DNA from: Virgibacillus halotolerans
GTDB lineage: Bacteria; Bacillota; Bacilli; Bacillales; Amphibacillaceae
Length of the DNA: 64,000 bases
Reading direction: 5' to 3'
Assembly: GCF_016908515.1 (NCBI RefSeq)
Contig: NZ_JAFBEA010000002.1
Coordinates: forward strand, 62,001 to 126,000
Within the stretch, counting starts at the first letter, position 1; each line of letters opens with the position of its first letter. A program made the position numbers and the translations under genes. Positions 53,203 to 62,623 of the stretch are shown here, in pieces. Below the pieces are notes generated by a model. It made no database searches, was not told the origin of the DNA, and was given only the letters and a program-made list of their open reading frames with translations.

Positions 53203-53722
53203 ATCTCTTAGGATAGATTGGAAAAAATCGATATGTTAGTTGGCTTTTAATTTATCCGTGAGAGATTAAGGGTATTTGAGAAAAGTTGTGGTTATTAATT
53301 GTTGGAGCAAATAGAGATTTTATTTTATAGATTTCGCATATTTTTGAAAGAACTAGAGCTATTATAATTTGGAATTTTATCAAATACATAAGTATGGAAG
53401 CATGTCCAAGGAGAAAAGCGCATTGATAACACGATCATTGAGCTTTTCCATGGTTCGGAGCTATCATAAATCAAATGAATTTGGTTCATTGTAAAATCAA
53501 ATGCAACAGTTAAATAAAATAGTAAGCCGCCGTGAAACCGTGAGTATTAAAGTCGACCAAAATTAGTAAAACACACGGGAGGCAATTCACGATGGCTCAG
53601 GGAAATTGTAGCACAGGGTTTTCTGCAATAATTTCACAATATTTGTAACTTTAAAATGGAAATTATAAATGATTCATTCAATTATTCATTCAATTATTCA
53701 ATAAACTAATTCACATTTCCGA
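53203..53722 (+). other. Spacer with an IS3-type orfB scrap
   Basis: At about 53416-53470 the + strand reads KRIDNTIIELFHGSELS then stops, resembling the KRIDNGPIESF segment of the IS3 orfB at 47400. No other recognisable gene is present. The region ends in repeated AATTATTCATTCAATTATTC copies (about 53675-53703), a short AT-rich tandem repeat. Confidence 0.4.
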
Positions 53723-53775
53723 TTGACAAAAATGATCAATACATTTATATTAGTCATATAGACGTATATATACGT
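53723..53775 (+). promoter_or_regulatory. Sigma-A promoter and operator of the nucleoside operon
   Basis: TTGACA (53723-53728) and TATATT (53746-53751) are 17 bases apart. A perfect 14-base palindrome ACGTATATATACGT (53762-53775) lies just downstream, where a repressor would block initiation. The GntR/HutC-type regulator encoded next is the likely ligand (inference). Confidence 0.7.
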
Positions 53776-53796
53776 ATAATAAAAGGAGGAAAAATA

Positions 53797-54483
53797 ATGA
53801 CTAATTTTACAGCTTCAGAAATTGCAAAGAAAATACAGCATACGAATGTTAACCCAGATGTTACAAAAGAAGATATTAAAGGTTTAACGAATGATTGTTT
53901 AGAATATGGCTTTGATGGCGTAATGATTCAGCCATGTTGGATAGAAGATGCGAAGAAACACCTTGCAGGTTCAGATGTGAAAATATGTACAGCACTAGGA
54001 TATCCAATGGGTGGTGCTACAACGAAATCTAAAGTTTATGAGATGGAAAATGTGATTGCTTTAGGTGCTGAGCAGGTTGACTTTATGGCTAATATTGGCT
54101 TTTTGAAAAGCGGAATGCACCAAGAGTATCATGATGAAATAGCGGCGATTGTTAAAGCGGCTGATGGTAACGTAACTAAAATAATGCTTGAATTTGGCAT
54201 GTTAACTCAAGATGAGAAAGTTAAAGCAGCTGAACTTGCATTAAGTGCAGGTGTTACGTACCTTAAAAATTCTAGTGGGTGGGGTAAAGGTGGACATGCC
54301 ACTATTGAAGATATCCAATTATTAAAGAAAATTGCTGGGGATAAAGTGCTTGTTAAAGCATCAGGTGGAATTAGAGATATTGACAAAGCAAATGAAATTT
54401 TAAATGCAGGTGCTGTATTATTAGGTACAAGTGCTGGTGCACAAATTGTTGGCGGTACTGGTGAGGCGTTAAGTGACTATTAA
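53797..54483 (+). CDS. deoC: Deoxyribose-phosphate aldolase
   Basis: A 228-residue class I aldolase. It splits 2-deoxyribose-5-phosphate into glyceraldehyde-3-phosphate and acetaldehyde. Visible motifs are GFDGVMIQPCW, CTALGYPMGGATTKSKVYE, YLKNSSGWGKGG (the Schiff-base lysine region) and VLVKASGGIRD (the second active lysine). The ATG at 53797 follows AAAAGGAGG. First gene of a nucleoside-salvage operon. The family length is typically 215-260 residues. Confidence 0.92.
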   Translation: MTNFTASEIAKKIQHTNVNPDVTKEDIKGLTNDCLEYGFDGVMIQPCWIEDAKKHLAGSDVKICTALGYPMGGATTKSKVYEMENVIALGAEQVDFMANIGFLKSGMHQEYHDEIAAIVKAADGNVTKIMLEFGMLTQDEKVKAAELALSAGVTYLKNSSGWGKGGHATIEDIQLLKKIAGDKVLVKASGGIRDIDKANEILNAGAVLLGTSAGAQIVGGTGEALSDY

Positions 54484-54581
54484 AACGCATTGATTTTTCT
54501 GACTTCCCTTATGCAACTACAGTGCATAATAAAAGATGGTATAATAGCCTGATAAGTGAAGTTAGGAAAGGAAGTTGTACG

Positions 54582-55322
54582 ATGGAATTACCTTTTATAA
54601 AAGAGAATAGTCCGAAGCCACTTTATCAGCAAGTGGCTGATTGGATGCTTGAAAATATAAGGACTGGAAATTGGGAAAAGGGCCATAAATTACCCGCAGA
54701 AGAAGATTTGGCAAAACAAATTAATATTAGTAGAGGTACTTTACGTAATGCAATTGCCACGTTGATTAAGCAAGAGCTATTAATTCAAGTTCAGGGCAAA
54801 GGGACATTTGTAGAAAAAGATAAATTATCATATCCCTTTGCTCAAGAATTAATTTCCTTTGCGGAATCTATGGAGACAAGAGGGATTAAGTTTATAACGA
54901 AGGTTCTAGAGAAAAAAGTGATTCAACCAAGTCCAGATATAAAGAAAAAGTTAGCATTAGATGAGTCTGACAAAGTTCTGTATTTAAAAAGGGTAAGGTT
55001 TATTCAAAATCAACCAGCAACTTTACTTGAAAACTGGATTTCACTAAATCGTTGTCCAGGTATTGAACTTGAAAATTTTGAAGTCATTAGTTTGTTTAAA
55101 GCCATTGAAAAACACACTGAAGCGACTATTAATTTTGGCATTAGGAACTTTTCAGCGAAAATTTTAGAAGAGAATCAAGCAAAACTACTAGATCTTGCAG
55201 AAAAAGATCCTGTTTTATATCTTGATCAAATTACATTTAGTAATGAAAAAGTACCACTAGAATGTTCAGTAGTATTGTTAAGAACAGATAAATATGAGAT
55301 TACTTCAATATTAACTAGATAA
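54582..55322 (+). CDS. GntR/HutC-family transcriptional regulator
   Basis: A 246-residue regulator. It has an N-terminal GntR winged helix (about residues 14-78, GHKLPAEEDLAKQINISRGTLRNAI) and a UbiC-like ligand domain (about 95-240, KVLYLKRVRFIQNQPATLLENW). The ATG at 54582 follows AAAGGAAG and is preferred to an upstream in-frame start. It lies inside the operon it probably represses. The palindrome before deoC is a candidate target. Its ligand is probably a phosphorylated sugar from nucleosides (inference). Confidence 0.88.
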   Translation: MELPFIKENSPKPLYQQVADWMLENIRTGNWEKGHKLPAEEDLAKQINISRGTLRNAIATLIKQELLIQVQGKGTFVEKDKLSYPFAQELISFAESMETRGIKFITKVLEKKVIQPSPDIKKKLALDESDKVLYLKRVRFIQNQPATLLENWISLNRCPGIELENFEVISLFKAIEKHTEATINFGIRNFSAKILEENQAKLLDLAEKDPVLYLDQITFSNEKVPLECSVVLLRTDKYEITSILTR

Positions 55323-55348
55323 AAAGGTAATCTCTTTTTATTGAATCA

Positions 55349-55364
55349 TTGATAGCGCTTGCAA
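55349..55364 (+). promoter_or_regulatory. cre-like site before the ribokinase gene
   Basis: TTGATAGCGCTTGCAA fits WTGNNANCGNNNNCAW fully and ends 18 bases before the start. It could impose carbon catabolite repression on the downstream genes. Confidence 0.6.
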
Positions 55365-55382
55365 ATGAGGGGGTAAAGAATA

Positions 55383-56342
55383 ATGGTTGCAAAGAAACAA
55401 AAAAAGATTCTTTCTATAGGAAGTTATAATGTCGGTTTAACTTGTAGAACAGGAAGGATTCCTGCATGGGGCGAAACACTAATTGGTAGCGACTTTTCAG
55501 AAGGTTATGGTGGGAAAGGTGCAAATCAAGCCGTATCCGCAGCGAAACTGGGTGGGGACGTCACTTTTGTAGGTAGTTTAGGAAGTGATAAGTACGGTGA
55601 TGATGGTCTAACAATGATGGCTGAAGCAGGCATTAATACGTCACATATTATTCGAATGGATAATGTGAGTACTGGTGTCGGTATTATTTTACTAAATGAT
55701 GATAATGACAACTGTATCATTGTTGATTTAGGTGCAAATAATAAGCTAGCTCCAGCACATCTAGAAGCTTTAGAACATGTAATAGCTGATTCGGATATTG
55801 TTGTATTTCAACTAGAAACGCCAATTGAAACTGTAAAATGTGGTATGGGAATTGCCAAACGGTTAGGAAAGTTGGTTATTTTAAATCCAGCCCCCGCTAA
55901 TATCGAGGCAGTGGAATTATTATCTTTAGCAACAATCATCAATCCAAATGAGTCTGAGCTATTGTTACTTAATGGTCAACATCCAAATGCTAATATTACT
56001 GAGCAAGAATGCGTACAATTAGCGCGCAATTTGCTAGAGAAAGGGCCGGAAGTAGTCATCGTCACAAGAGGTGAAAAAGGTTCATTAATTGTTACAGCTG
56101 ATGAAACTAGAAATATTCAATCTGTGAAGGTTGATGTGGTGGATACTACTGGTGCAGGAGATGCATTCACTGGAGCATTAGCAGTAGCATTGTCAGAAGA
56201 AAAGTCTATATTGGATGCTGTTCAATTTGCTAGTTTAACTGGTGCATACTGTGTCACAAAGGAAGAAGTTATTCCAGGATTACCTACTAAAGATCAATTA
56301 AATCAATTTCAGCAGACAAATTATTGCACATCAGGAGGCTAA
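55383..56342 (+). CDS. rbsK: PfkB-family sugar kinase, ribokinase-like
   Basis: A 319-residue PfkB kinase. Motif 1 is GSDFSEGYGGKGANQAVSAAKLGG and motif 2 is DTTGAGDAFTGALAVAL, with the catalytic aspartate in GAGD. VGVIILLNDDNDNCIIVDLGANN and LNPAPANI are ribokinase-like segments. It would phosphorylate ribose (or a related pentose) released by the two nucleoside hydrolases. It starts with ATG behind GAGGGGG. The following nucleoside hydrolase's ribosome site lies inside its 3' end, so translation is coupled. The gene symbol is by family resemblance. Confidence 0.85.
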   Translation: MVAKKQKKILSIGSYNVGLTCRTGRIPAWGETLIGSDFSEGYGGKGANQAVSAAKLGGDVTFVGSLGSDKYGDDGLTMMAEAGINTSHIIRMDNVSTGVGIILLNDDNDNCIIVDLGANNKLAPAHLEALEHVIADSDIVVFQLETPIETVKCGMGIAKRLGKLVILNPAPANIEAVELLSLATIINPNESELLLLNGQHPNANITEQECVQLARNLLEKGPEVVIVTRGEKGSLIVTADETRNIQSVKVDVVDTTGAGDAFTGALAVALSEEKSILDAVQFASLTGAYCVTKEEVIPGLPTKDQLNQFQQTNYCTSGG

Positions 56343-56347
56343 TAACA

Positions 56348-57280
56348 GTGAAAAAAAAGGTTTATTTAAATCATGATGGAGGGGTAGATGATTTAACTTC
56401 TCTATTTCTTTTATTACAGATGGATGATGTTGATCTACTTGGTGTTGGTGTAATTCCAGCTGATTGCTATTTAGAGCCTGCACTATATGCAAGTAGAAAA
56501 ATTATTGATAGATTCGGGAAAGAAGAAATAGAAGTAGCAGCTTCCGATTCGCGTGGAAAACATCCATTTCCGAAAGATTGGCGGATGCATGCATTTTTTA
56601 TTGATGCGTTACCACTATTGAATGAGTCGGGTTCTATAAAAACGAAAGTTGCAGAGCTCCCAGCCCATCAACATATGGTAGAGACGATTCGTAAGAGCAA
56701 AGAAACTGTTACTTTATTATTTATTGGACCACTAACAGATTTAGCACGTGCATTAGATGAGGCGCCAGATATCGAGAGTAATATTGAAAAGTTAGTCTGG
56801 ATGGGTGGCACATTCTTGGAAACAGGAAATGTTGAAGAGCCAGAACATAACGGTACCGCGGAATGGAACGCTTTCTGGGACCCCGATGCAGTTAAGAGAG
56901 TATGGGATAGTAATATTGAAATCGATTTAATTGCCTTAGAAAGTACAAATATGGTTCCTCTAACGGTAGATGTAAGAAATATGTGGGCGAAAAAAAGAGC
57001 CAATATTGGGATTGATTTTCTGGGACAATGTTACGCGATGGTACCACCACTTGTGCACTTTCAGACGAACTCATCCTATTTCCTGTGGGATGTACTTACA
57101 ACAGCAACTATTGGTAAACAAGCACTCGTAAAACAAAAGGTAGTGAAAAGTATTGTTCATACAGAAGGAGCAAGTCAAGGGAGAACTGAGGTTTCAGAAG
57201 ATGGAAGACCTGTTAACTTGGTGTATGAAGTAGATCGAGATCAATTTTTTGAGTATATTACAGAATTATCCAGACAATAA
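56348..57280 (+). CDS. Nucleoside hydrolase (IUNH family)
   Basis: A 310-residue nucleoside N-ribohydrolase. The N-terminal calcium motif reads NHDGGVDD rather than the common DTDPGIDD; the aspartates I take to bind calcium (third, seventh and eighth positions) are kept. Later landmarks are LLFIGPLTDLARALDEAP, LVWMGGTF and NGTAEWNAFWDPDAVKRVW. It splits nucleosides into base and ribose. It starts with GTG at 56348 behind AGGAGG. It is followed closely by a second hydrolase of a different branch. Confidence 0.85.
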   Translation: MKKKVYLNHDGGVDDLTSLFLLLQMDDVDLLGVGVIPADCYLEPALYASRKIIDRFGKEEIEVAASDSRGKHPFPKDWRMHAFFIDALPLLNESGSIKTKVAELPAHQHMVETIRKSKETVTLLFIGPLTDLARALDEAPDIESNIEKLVWMGGTFLETGNVEEPEHNGTAEWNAFWDPDAVKRVWDSNIEIDLIALESTNMVPLTVDVRNMWAKKRANIGIDFLGQCYAMVPPLVHFQTNSSYFLWDVLTTATIGKQALVKQKVVKSIVHTEGASQGRTEVSEDGRPVNLVYEVDRDQFFEYITELSRQ

Positions 57281-57293
57281 AAATGAGGTGGAC

Positions 57294-58244
57294 ATGATGC
57301 GTCGAATAATTATAGATACAGATACAGCAGGCGATGATACTATTGCGTTATTGACAGCGCTTCATTATTTTAAGGTTGAAGGTGTGACGATTACTGGCGG
57401 AAATGTGGCATTTGATCAACAGGTAGAAAATGCACTATACACCATTCAAGTCGCAAACCCAGATTATTATGTACCTGTATTTAAAGGATTAGAAGGTCCG
57501 ATATTAGCGGCTGTAAATGATGAACATCGAACGGTTGAAGATGTTCATGGTCAAGATGGTATGGGTGATGCGTTTTTTGAAAAAGCGAAGCAACAACCTG
57601 AGAAAAAGCATGCAATTGACTTTATCATTGAGAAAGTTAAGGGAAATCCAGGAGAAATATCATTATTGGCTATTGCACCAATGACGAATATTGCCATGGC
57701 TATTAAAAAAGATCCAACAATCGTAAAAGATATTCCACATATTTATATCATGGGCGGGACGAATAACACATTAGGAAATATTACAGCAGCAGCTGAGTAT
57801 AATTTTTGGGTAGATCCTGAAGCAGCAAAAATTATCTTACATTCAGGTATTCCTATTACGATGGTTGGTTGGGACATATGTACAAAATATTCGCTTATGG
57901 ATAATGAGGATCATAAAGAAATCAATAAATTGGCTACGAGTGGATCAGAATTCTTTATAAAAATTAACCAAGTGGTTAAGAAATTTAACGAAAAAGTGCA
58001 TAGACTTAATGGAACAACACACCCAGATACGATTTTAGTTGCTATTGCAGCTAATGAAGAAATTATGACGACATCCAATATGTATTATGTAGATATTGAA
58101 ACAAAGGGAGAGCTGACAAGAGGATACAGTATGGTTGATATTAATAACCGTAGTGGAAAACAACCGAATGTCCGTGTTTGTGAAGTGGTTGATCGGGCGA
58201 AGTATAAAGAGATACTTTTACACGTGCTAGATTCTGTTAAATAA
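57294..58244 (+). CDS. Second nucleoside hydrolase (IUNH family)
   Basis: A 316-residue nucleoside hydrolase. IIIDTDTAGDDTIALLTALH is the calcium motif (DTDTAGDD), LLAIAPMTNIAMAIKKDP and YIMGGTNNTLGNITAAAEYNFWVDPEAAKI are family landmarks, and NGTTHPDTILVAIAANEE holds the late aspartate region. It is about as long as inosine-uridine hydrolases but clearly different from the upstream copy. The two may have different base preferences. ATG at 57294 follows GAGGTG. Confidence 0.87.
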   Translation: MMRRIIIDTDTAGDDTIALLTALHYFKVEGVTITGGNVAFDQQVENALYTIQVANPDYYVPVFKGLEGPILAAVNDEHRTVEDVHGQDGMGDAFFEKAKQQPEKKHAIDFIIEKVKGNPGEISLLAIAPMTNIAMAIKKDPTIVKDIPHIYIMGGTNNTLGNITAAAEYNFWVDPEAAKIILHSGIPITMVGWDICTKYSLMDNEDHKEINKLATSGSEFFIKINQVVKKFNEKVHRLNGTTHPDTILVAIAANEEIMTTSNMYYVDIETKGELTRGYSMVDINNRSGKQPNVRVCEVVDRAKYKEILLHVLDSVK

Positions 58245-58278
58245 TCAGAGTGGTGTTTGAAGAATAGAGTTATTTTTC

Positions 58279-58304
58279 AAACACCCTCATTAAGGAGGGT
58301 GTTT
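58279..58304 (+). promoter_or_regulatory. Hairpin that encloses the transporter's ribosome binding site
   Basis: AAACACCCTC and GAGGGTGTTT form a perfect 10-base stem around ATTAAG. The ribosome site GGAGG lies in the loop-proximal half of the right arm and the ATG starts immediately after the stem. Translation of the transporter may depend on opening this structure. Confidence 0.6.
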
Positions 58305-59519
58305 ATGCAATATTTATGGGGAATTTTTGGAATAATAACAATATTATTCTTGGCATTTTTACTCTCAAAGGATAAGAAGTCAATTAATTATCGAACAATT
58401 GGCGGCGCTTTATTCATCCAGATTCTCTTCGGATTTATCGTATTAAAATGGGAAACTGGTCAAAAGATATTTGAAGCAGTTACTGGTGTGATCCAAAGTA
58501 TTATAGATACATCTAATGAAGGTATTAACTTCATATTTGGCGGTCTGTTTGAAGCAGAAGGAATGGGGTTCGTTTTTGCATTCCAAGTGTTAACGGTAAT
58601 TATTTTCTTCTCATCCCTGGTATCAGTTTTATTCTATATTGGGGTAATGCAGTTCATTACTAAAATAATTGGTGGATTTTTGTCAAAGATTTTGCAAACA
58701 TCAAAATCTGAATCAATTTCTGCCGCAGCTAATATATTTGTTGGTTTAACAGAGGCTCCATTAATTATCAAGCCTTTTTTGGAGAAAATGACAAAGTCCG
58801 AGCTGTTTGTAGTCATGACAGGTGGTGCAGCTTCTGTTTCAGGTTCTGTTTTAGTTGGATATTCACTTTTGGGCGTTCCTTTAGAGTATTTACTTGCAGC
58901 GGCATTTATGGCAGCACCTGCTGGAATCTTAATGGCAAAAATTATTATACCGGAAACAGAAGTATCAGCTGAAGAGGAAAAGATTAGTTTTGTAAAAGAT
59001 ACTGAAACAGCTAATGTTATTGACGCAGCAGCCAAAGGGGCAACGGTAGGTCTTAATTTAGCATTGAGTATTGGTGCAATACTATTAGCATTTATCTCAC
59101 TTATCGCATTGATAAATCTTGGTCTTGGTTGGGCTGGAAATTTGTTTGGCTTTGAAGCGATCACACTTGAAATGATTCTTGGCTTTGTTTTTGCGCCGTT
59201 AGCATTTGTGATCGGGATACCATGGGAAGAGGCTGTACGAGCTGGTTCATTTATAGGACAAAAATTCGTCCTCAATGAATTTGTTGCCTATAGTTCATTT
59301 TCAGCTGAAATGGATACTTTTTCAGACAAAACTATTGCAGTGATCAGTTTTGCATTATGTGGATTCGCGAACTTGGGCGCACTTGCCATGTTTATCGGCG
59401 GTATAGGTGAACTAGCACCATCCCGAAAAGGTGAATTAGCTAAATATGGACTTTTGGCTATTATCGGTGGAACACTAGCGAACTTATTGAGTGCGGCAAT
59501 TGCTGGCATGTTGTTGTAA
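58305..59519 (+). CDS. Concentrative nucleoside transporter (NupC/CNT family)
   Basis: A 404-residue transporter of the CNT family. LQTSKSESISAAANIFVGLTEAPLIIKPF is the helical hairpin with the nucleoside-binding residues. MTGGAASVSGSVLVGYSLLG and FAPLAFVIGIPWEEAVRAGSFIGQKFVLNEFVAY are further landmarks, and the end SFALCGFANLGALAMFIGG is typical. It imports nucleosides with Na+ or H+. The ATG at 58305 directly follows a hairpin that includes the ribosome site. An upstream in-frame start at 58257 is not needed. Confidence 0.92.
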   Translation: MQYLWGIFGIITILFLAFLLSKDKKSINYRTIGGALFIQILFGFIVLKWETGQKIFEAVTGVIQSIIDTSNEGINFIFGGLFEAEGMGFVFAFQVLTVIIFFSSLVSVLFYIGVMQFITKIIGGFLSKILQTSKSESISAAANIFVGLTEAPLIIKPFLEKMTKSELFVVMTGGAASVSGSVLVGYSLLGVPLEYLLAAAFMAAPAGILMAKIIIPETEVSAEEEKISFVKDTETANVIDAAAKGATVGLNLALSIGAILLAFISLIALINLGLGWAGNLFGFEAITLEMILGFVFAPLAFVIGIPWEEAVRAGSFIGQKFVLNEFVAYSSFSAEMDTFSDKTIAVISFALCGFANLGALAMFIGGIGELAPSRKGELAKYGLLAIIGGTLANLLSAAIAGMLL

Positions 59520-59675
59520 CTTGATGATATTAGGTTTATAGGTTGTATTTTTAATTTAAAATAATCACGCCTTTTTCCATATATTAGCTTAAAATCTTCA
59601 CACTTGTTTATAGGAAACTGGGAAAATAGGAAAAGGATGCTTTAGGGTCATTAGTCTTTACAGTTAGAGATATGA

Positions 59676-60095
<420 letters not shown>

Positions 60096-60836
60096 TTTCT
60101 ATTCTAACATTAAAAAAATCTCAATTAGTTAGGTGTTCGTTTATCTTATGTCGATGCTGTGAGAGAATTTTTAAGCCAATATGATGTGGGTGATCTATAA
60201 CCTGCGCACGATAAGATCATTCAAATGGCAAAATGAAATACAATGTTTCAACAAGGATCTAATCAATATTCTAAATGATGCTATGGGGTAAAAGGTAATC
60301 GGAAAAGGATAGGCGATTTGTTGGAGGGCTTGTTCTTAGTTACAGGTGGAGAGGAGAACAGTGTTTGATTATATAGGTAGTGAAAGTAAAAACAGTCCAA
60401 TCGGTTGATTGGACTGTTTTTGAATGTGGTCTTTGGGGGGCATACTATTCCTGCTTTTGACAAATGATGATATGAGTATTGTTAATGTTACAACTACCTT
60501 TGTTGATGTGGACTATACTGAACAGTAATTTCAAGGATATCATATTAACAAACCATTTCTAAATGAGCTATACTTGTTTAGAAATAGCTTGTTAGTTTAT
60601 TTGATTCTATAAAATTTATTAGAAGTTGCTGTAATTTTCATATAAAAATACTGGCAACATCCAATATCTTTTTAAGCAACTTTCCAAATTGACGGTTAAA
60701 GATATTGAATGACTTTACCTATAATCATTCCAATGATTTATAGTAGGGTTAATAATCTAACAAAGGTTTAGAAGCGTAATATATTTGGCTATTGAAAATA
60801 TGAAGGTTCTACTTTGGAATCTAGGGAGGTAAGGGG
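60096..60836. other. Long spacer between cdd and the PucR gene
   Basis: It contains a strong terminator (listed next) and short frames without family resemblance. A stretch near 60155-60195 reads DAVREFLSQYDVGDL before a stop and may be a scrap of a lost gene. AT-rich sequence from about 60540 to 60800 probably holds the PucR promoter but no clear boxes. Confidence 0.4.
60389..60421. terminator. Terminator between cdd and PucR
   Basis: AAAACAGTCCAATC and GATTGGACTGTTTT pair perfectly around a 4-base loop and are followed by TG. With A- and T-runs on both sides it can act in both directions. Confidence 0.8.
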
Positions 60837-62426
60837 ATGAGTATTTCTTTAAGTAATGCAATGAAGTTGGGCAAATTTAGTGCGTGTGAAGTAGTAGCCG
60901 GGCAAAAGGGTATGGCAAGAGTTATTGAAAATATTACGGTTATGGAAGTACCTGAAATTGTTCAATGGTTAAAAGGGAGAGAACTGATTTTAACATCTCT
61001 CTTTGCTATTAAAGATGATTTAGATGCCCAAAATATGCTAGTCCAGAATTTGCATAATGCGGGAGCATCGGGTCTTGCTATCAAACCATCTCAATTCATC
61101 AAAACAATTCCAAAGGGAATAATAAATAGTGCAAATAAATTAGGGTTTCCAATTATTAAAATCCCAGATGATGTTAAATATCTAGATATTCTCTCACCGG
61201 TCATGAACCATATATTTAATGAAAAAGTAGTGTTGCAAGAGGATGTTGAACAAGCAACAAAAATATTGGATGAAATCTCATTAAATAGTCAAGGTGTTGA
61301 TGAACTTGTTGAACATGTTAGTTACCTTACAAGAAATATGATTACGATTGAAAGTGAACTTTCATTTATTAAAGTTCCAACATCTGAAAAGTCGCTTTCA
61401 CCTTTGGACAAAGATCAAATAGATGATCTGACCATCATTCAAAGGCCAATTCAATATAGTCGTAAGTATGGTGAAGAAATTTTATCGTGTATTGTAGCGC
61501 CTATTATGGTTGACAGGAAATATTATGGGAACATTACATGTTGGGAAGTGAATAACGAACATTTAGCTACAGATCTTGCTATTATTGAAAAAGCTTCGAG
61601 TTTATTATCATTGGAATTCTTGCGGTTAAAAGTAAAATATGATGTTGAACAACAATATAAAAATGAATTTATACGAGAATTATTATTTAGTGAAAATATA
61701 AAAGAAAAAAACGTTATTGAGTGGGGAGAGAAATATGGAATAAACAAACAGGATAAATATGTGTGTTTATTATTCACTACAAGAAGTGAAAACGCTAAAA
61801 CAAAACATAATATAACTTTAAATCATGATCAGATTAATTCAATCATTCAAAATGTAATACCTGGTGTATTGGTAGGTCATATAAGCGGTAACATTTGTAT
61901 TATTTTGTCTGTACATCAAGATATGGCGCAAATTTATCATGAATTTTACGATCGACTTACACAGTATATCGGTTCTATGATCAAATTATATCTAGGTATT
62001 GGTAGAGTAGGAACAGGACCAGCAGGTATTCAAAAGAGCTATATTCAAGCTGATCAAGCATTATATTTAAGCGATTCAATCAAAGACGCTAAAGGAATCA
62101 CATATTATGATGACCTAGGCTTGTTTCGTTTAATTAATCAGTTAAAAGATCAGGAAGAGCTTTTTGATTTTTATCAAGAAACAATTGGACAATTAGTTGA
62201 ACAAGATAAAAATCATGAACTTTTAAAAACATTAAAAACGTACTTTTATCATGACGAGATTTTGAAAGATACTGCTAATAATATGTACATTCATGTAAAT
62301 ACATTGAAATACCGAATCAAAAAAATAGAAGAAATAACAGGATTTGATATGAAGCGTTCTGAAGGGAAAATGAATCTCTATTTTGGCTTAAAGATATATG
62401 AATTACTTTTTTATAATAAAAGATAA
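60837..62426 (+). CDS. PucR-family transcriptional regulator
   Basis: A 529-residue regulator. The PucR N-terminal domain (about residues 5-130) contains VIENITVMEVPEIVQWLKGRELILTS. A middle GGDEF-like or linker part (about 140-400) is followed by the C-terminal PucR HTH (about 460-520, DTANNMYIHVNTLKYRIKKIEEITG). PucR proteins activate purine or amino-compound catabolism. Here it follows a nucleoside cluster and precedes a phosphorylase, so nucleosides are a likely signal (inference). The ATG follows GGAGGT. Confidence 0.88.
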   Translation: MSISLSNAMKLGKFSACEVVAGQKGMARVIENITVMEVPEIVQWLKGRELILTSLFAIKDDLDAQNMLVQNLHNAGASGLAIKPSQFIKTIPKGIINSANKLGFPIIKIPDDVKYLDILSPVMNHIFNEKVVLQEDVEQATKILDEISLNSQGVDELVEHVSYLTRNMITIESELSFIKVPTSEKSLSPLDKDQIDDLTIIQRPIQYSRKYGEEILSCIVAPIMVDRKYYGNITCWEVNNEHLATDLAIIEKASSLLSLEFLRLKVKYDVEQQYKNEFIRELLFSENIKEKNVIEWGEKYGINKQDKYVCLLFTTRSENAKTKHNITLNHDQINSIIQNVIPGVLVGHISGNICIILSVHQDMAQIYHEFYDRLTQYIGSMIKLYLGIGRVGTGPAGIQKSYIQADQALYLSDSIKDAKGITYYDDLGLFRLINQLKDQEELFDFYQETIGQLVEQDKNHELLKTLKTYFYHDEILKDTANNMYIHVNTLKYRIKKIEEITGFDMKRSEGKMNLYFGLKIYELLFYNKR

Positions 62427-62456
62427 ATATTGCTTGGAGGTTTCACGTTCTATGGT

Positions 62457-62502
62457 AAGCGTTATATTTGTTGACATAGACAAATATAACGCTTCTTTTT
62501 TG
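62457..62502 (+). terminator. Terminator after the PucR gene
   Basis: AAGCGTTATATTTGT and ACAAATATAACGCTT pair perfectly around an 8-base loop and are followed by CTTTTTTG. Confidence 0.88.
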
Positions 62503-62623
62503 TTGGTTGTGTATATTTCAATTACAAAAATGGAAGGTATAATGTTAATTAATCGCTTACATTGGTGAGGTATAGATTAGCCGATACAATAAAAACTGCT
62601 ATCTAGAGGGAGATACAAGTGTC

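Noticed and set aside
53675-53703. CRISPR-like repetition (AATTATTCATTC copies)
   Set aside because: The repeats are about 10-12 bases, directly adjacent and AT-only; there are no spacers or cas genes.
58634-59275. 213-codon minus-strand frame inside the NupC-type gene
   Set aside because: It is antisense to a clear transporter gene, is rich in Ala/Pro/Ser/Thr as expected from a shadow of membrane codons, and has no ribosome site.
62541-62563. cre-like site upstream of the phosphorylase on the minus strand
   Set aside because: ATGTAAGCGATTA begins like a cre but lacks the final CA, so it was not listed.
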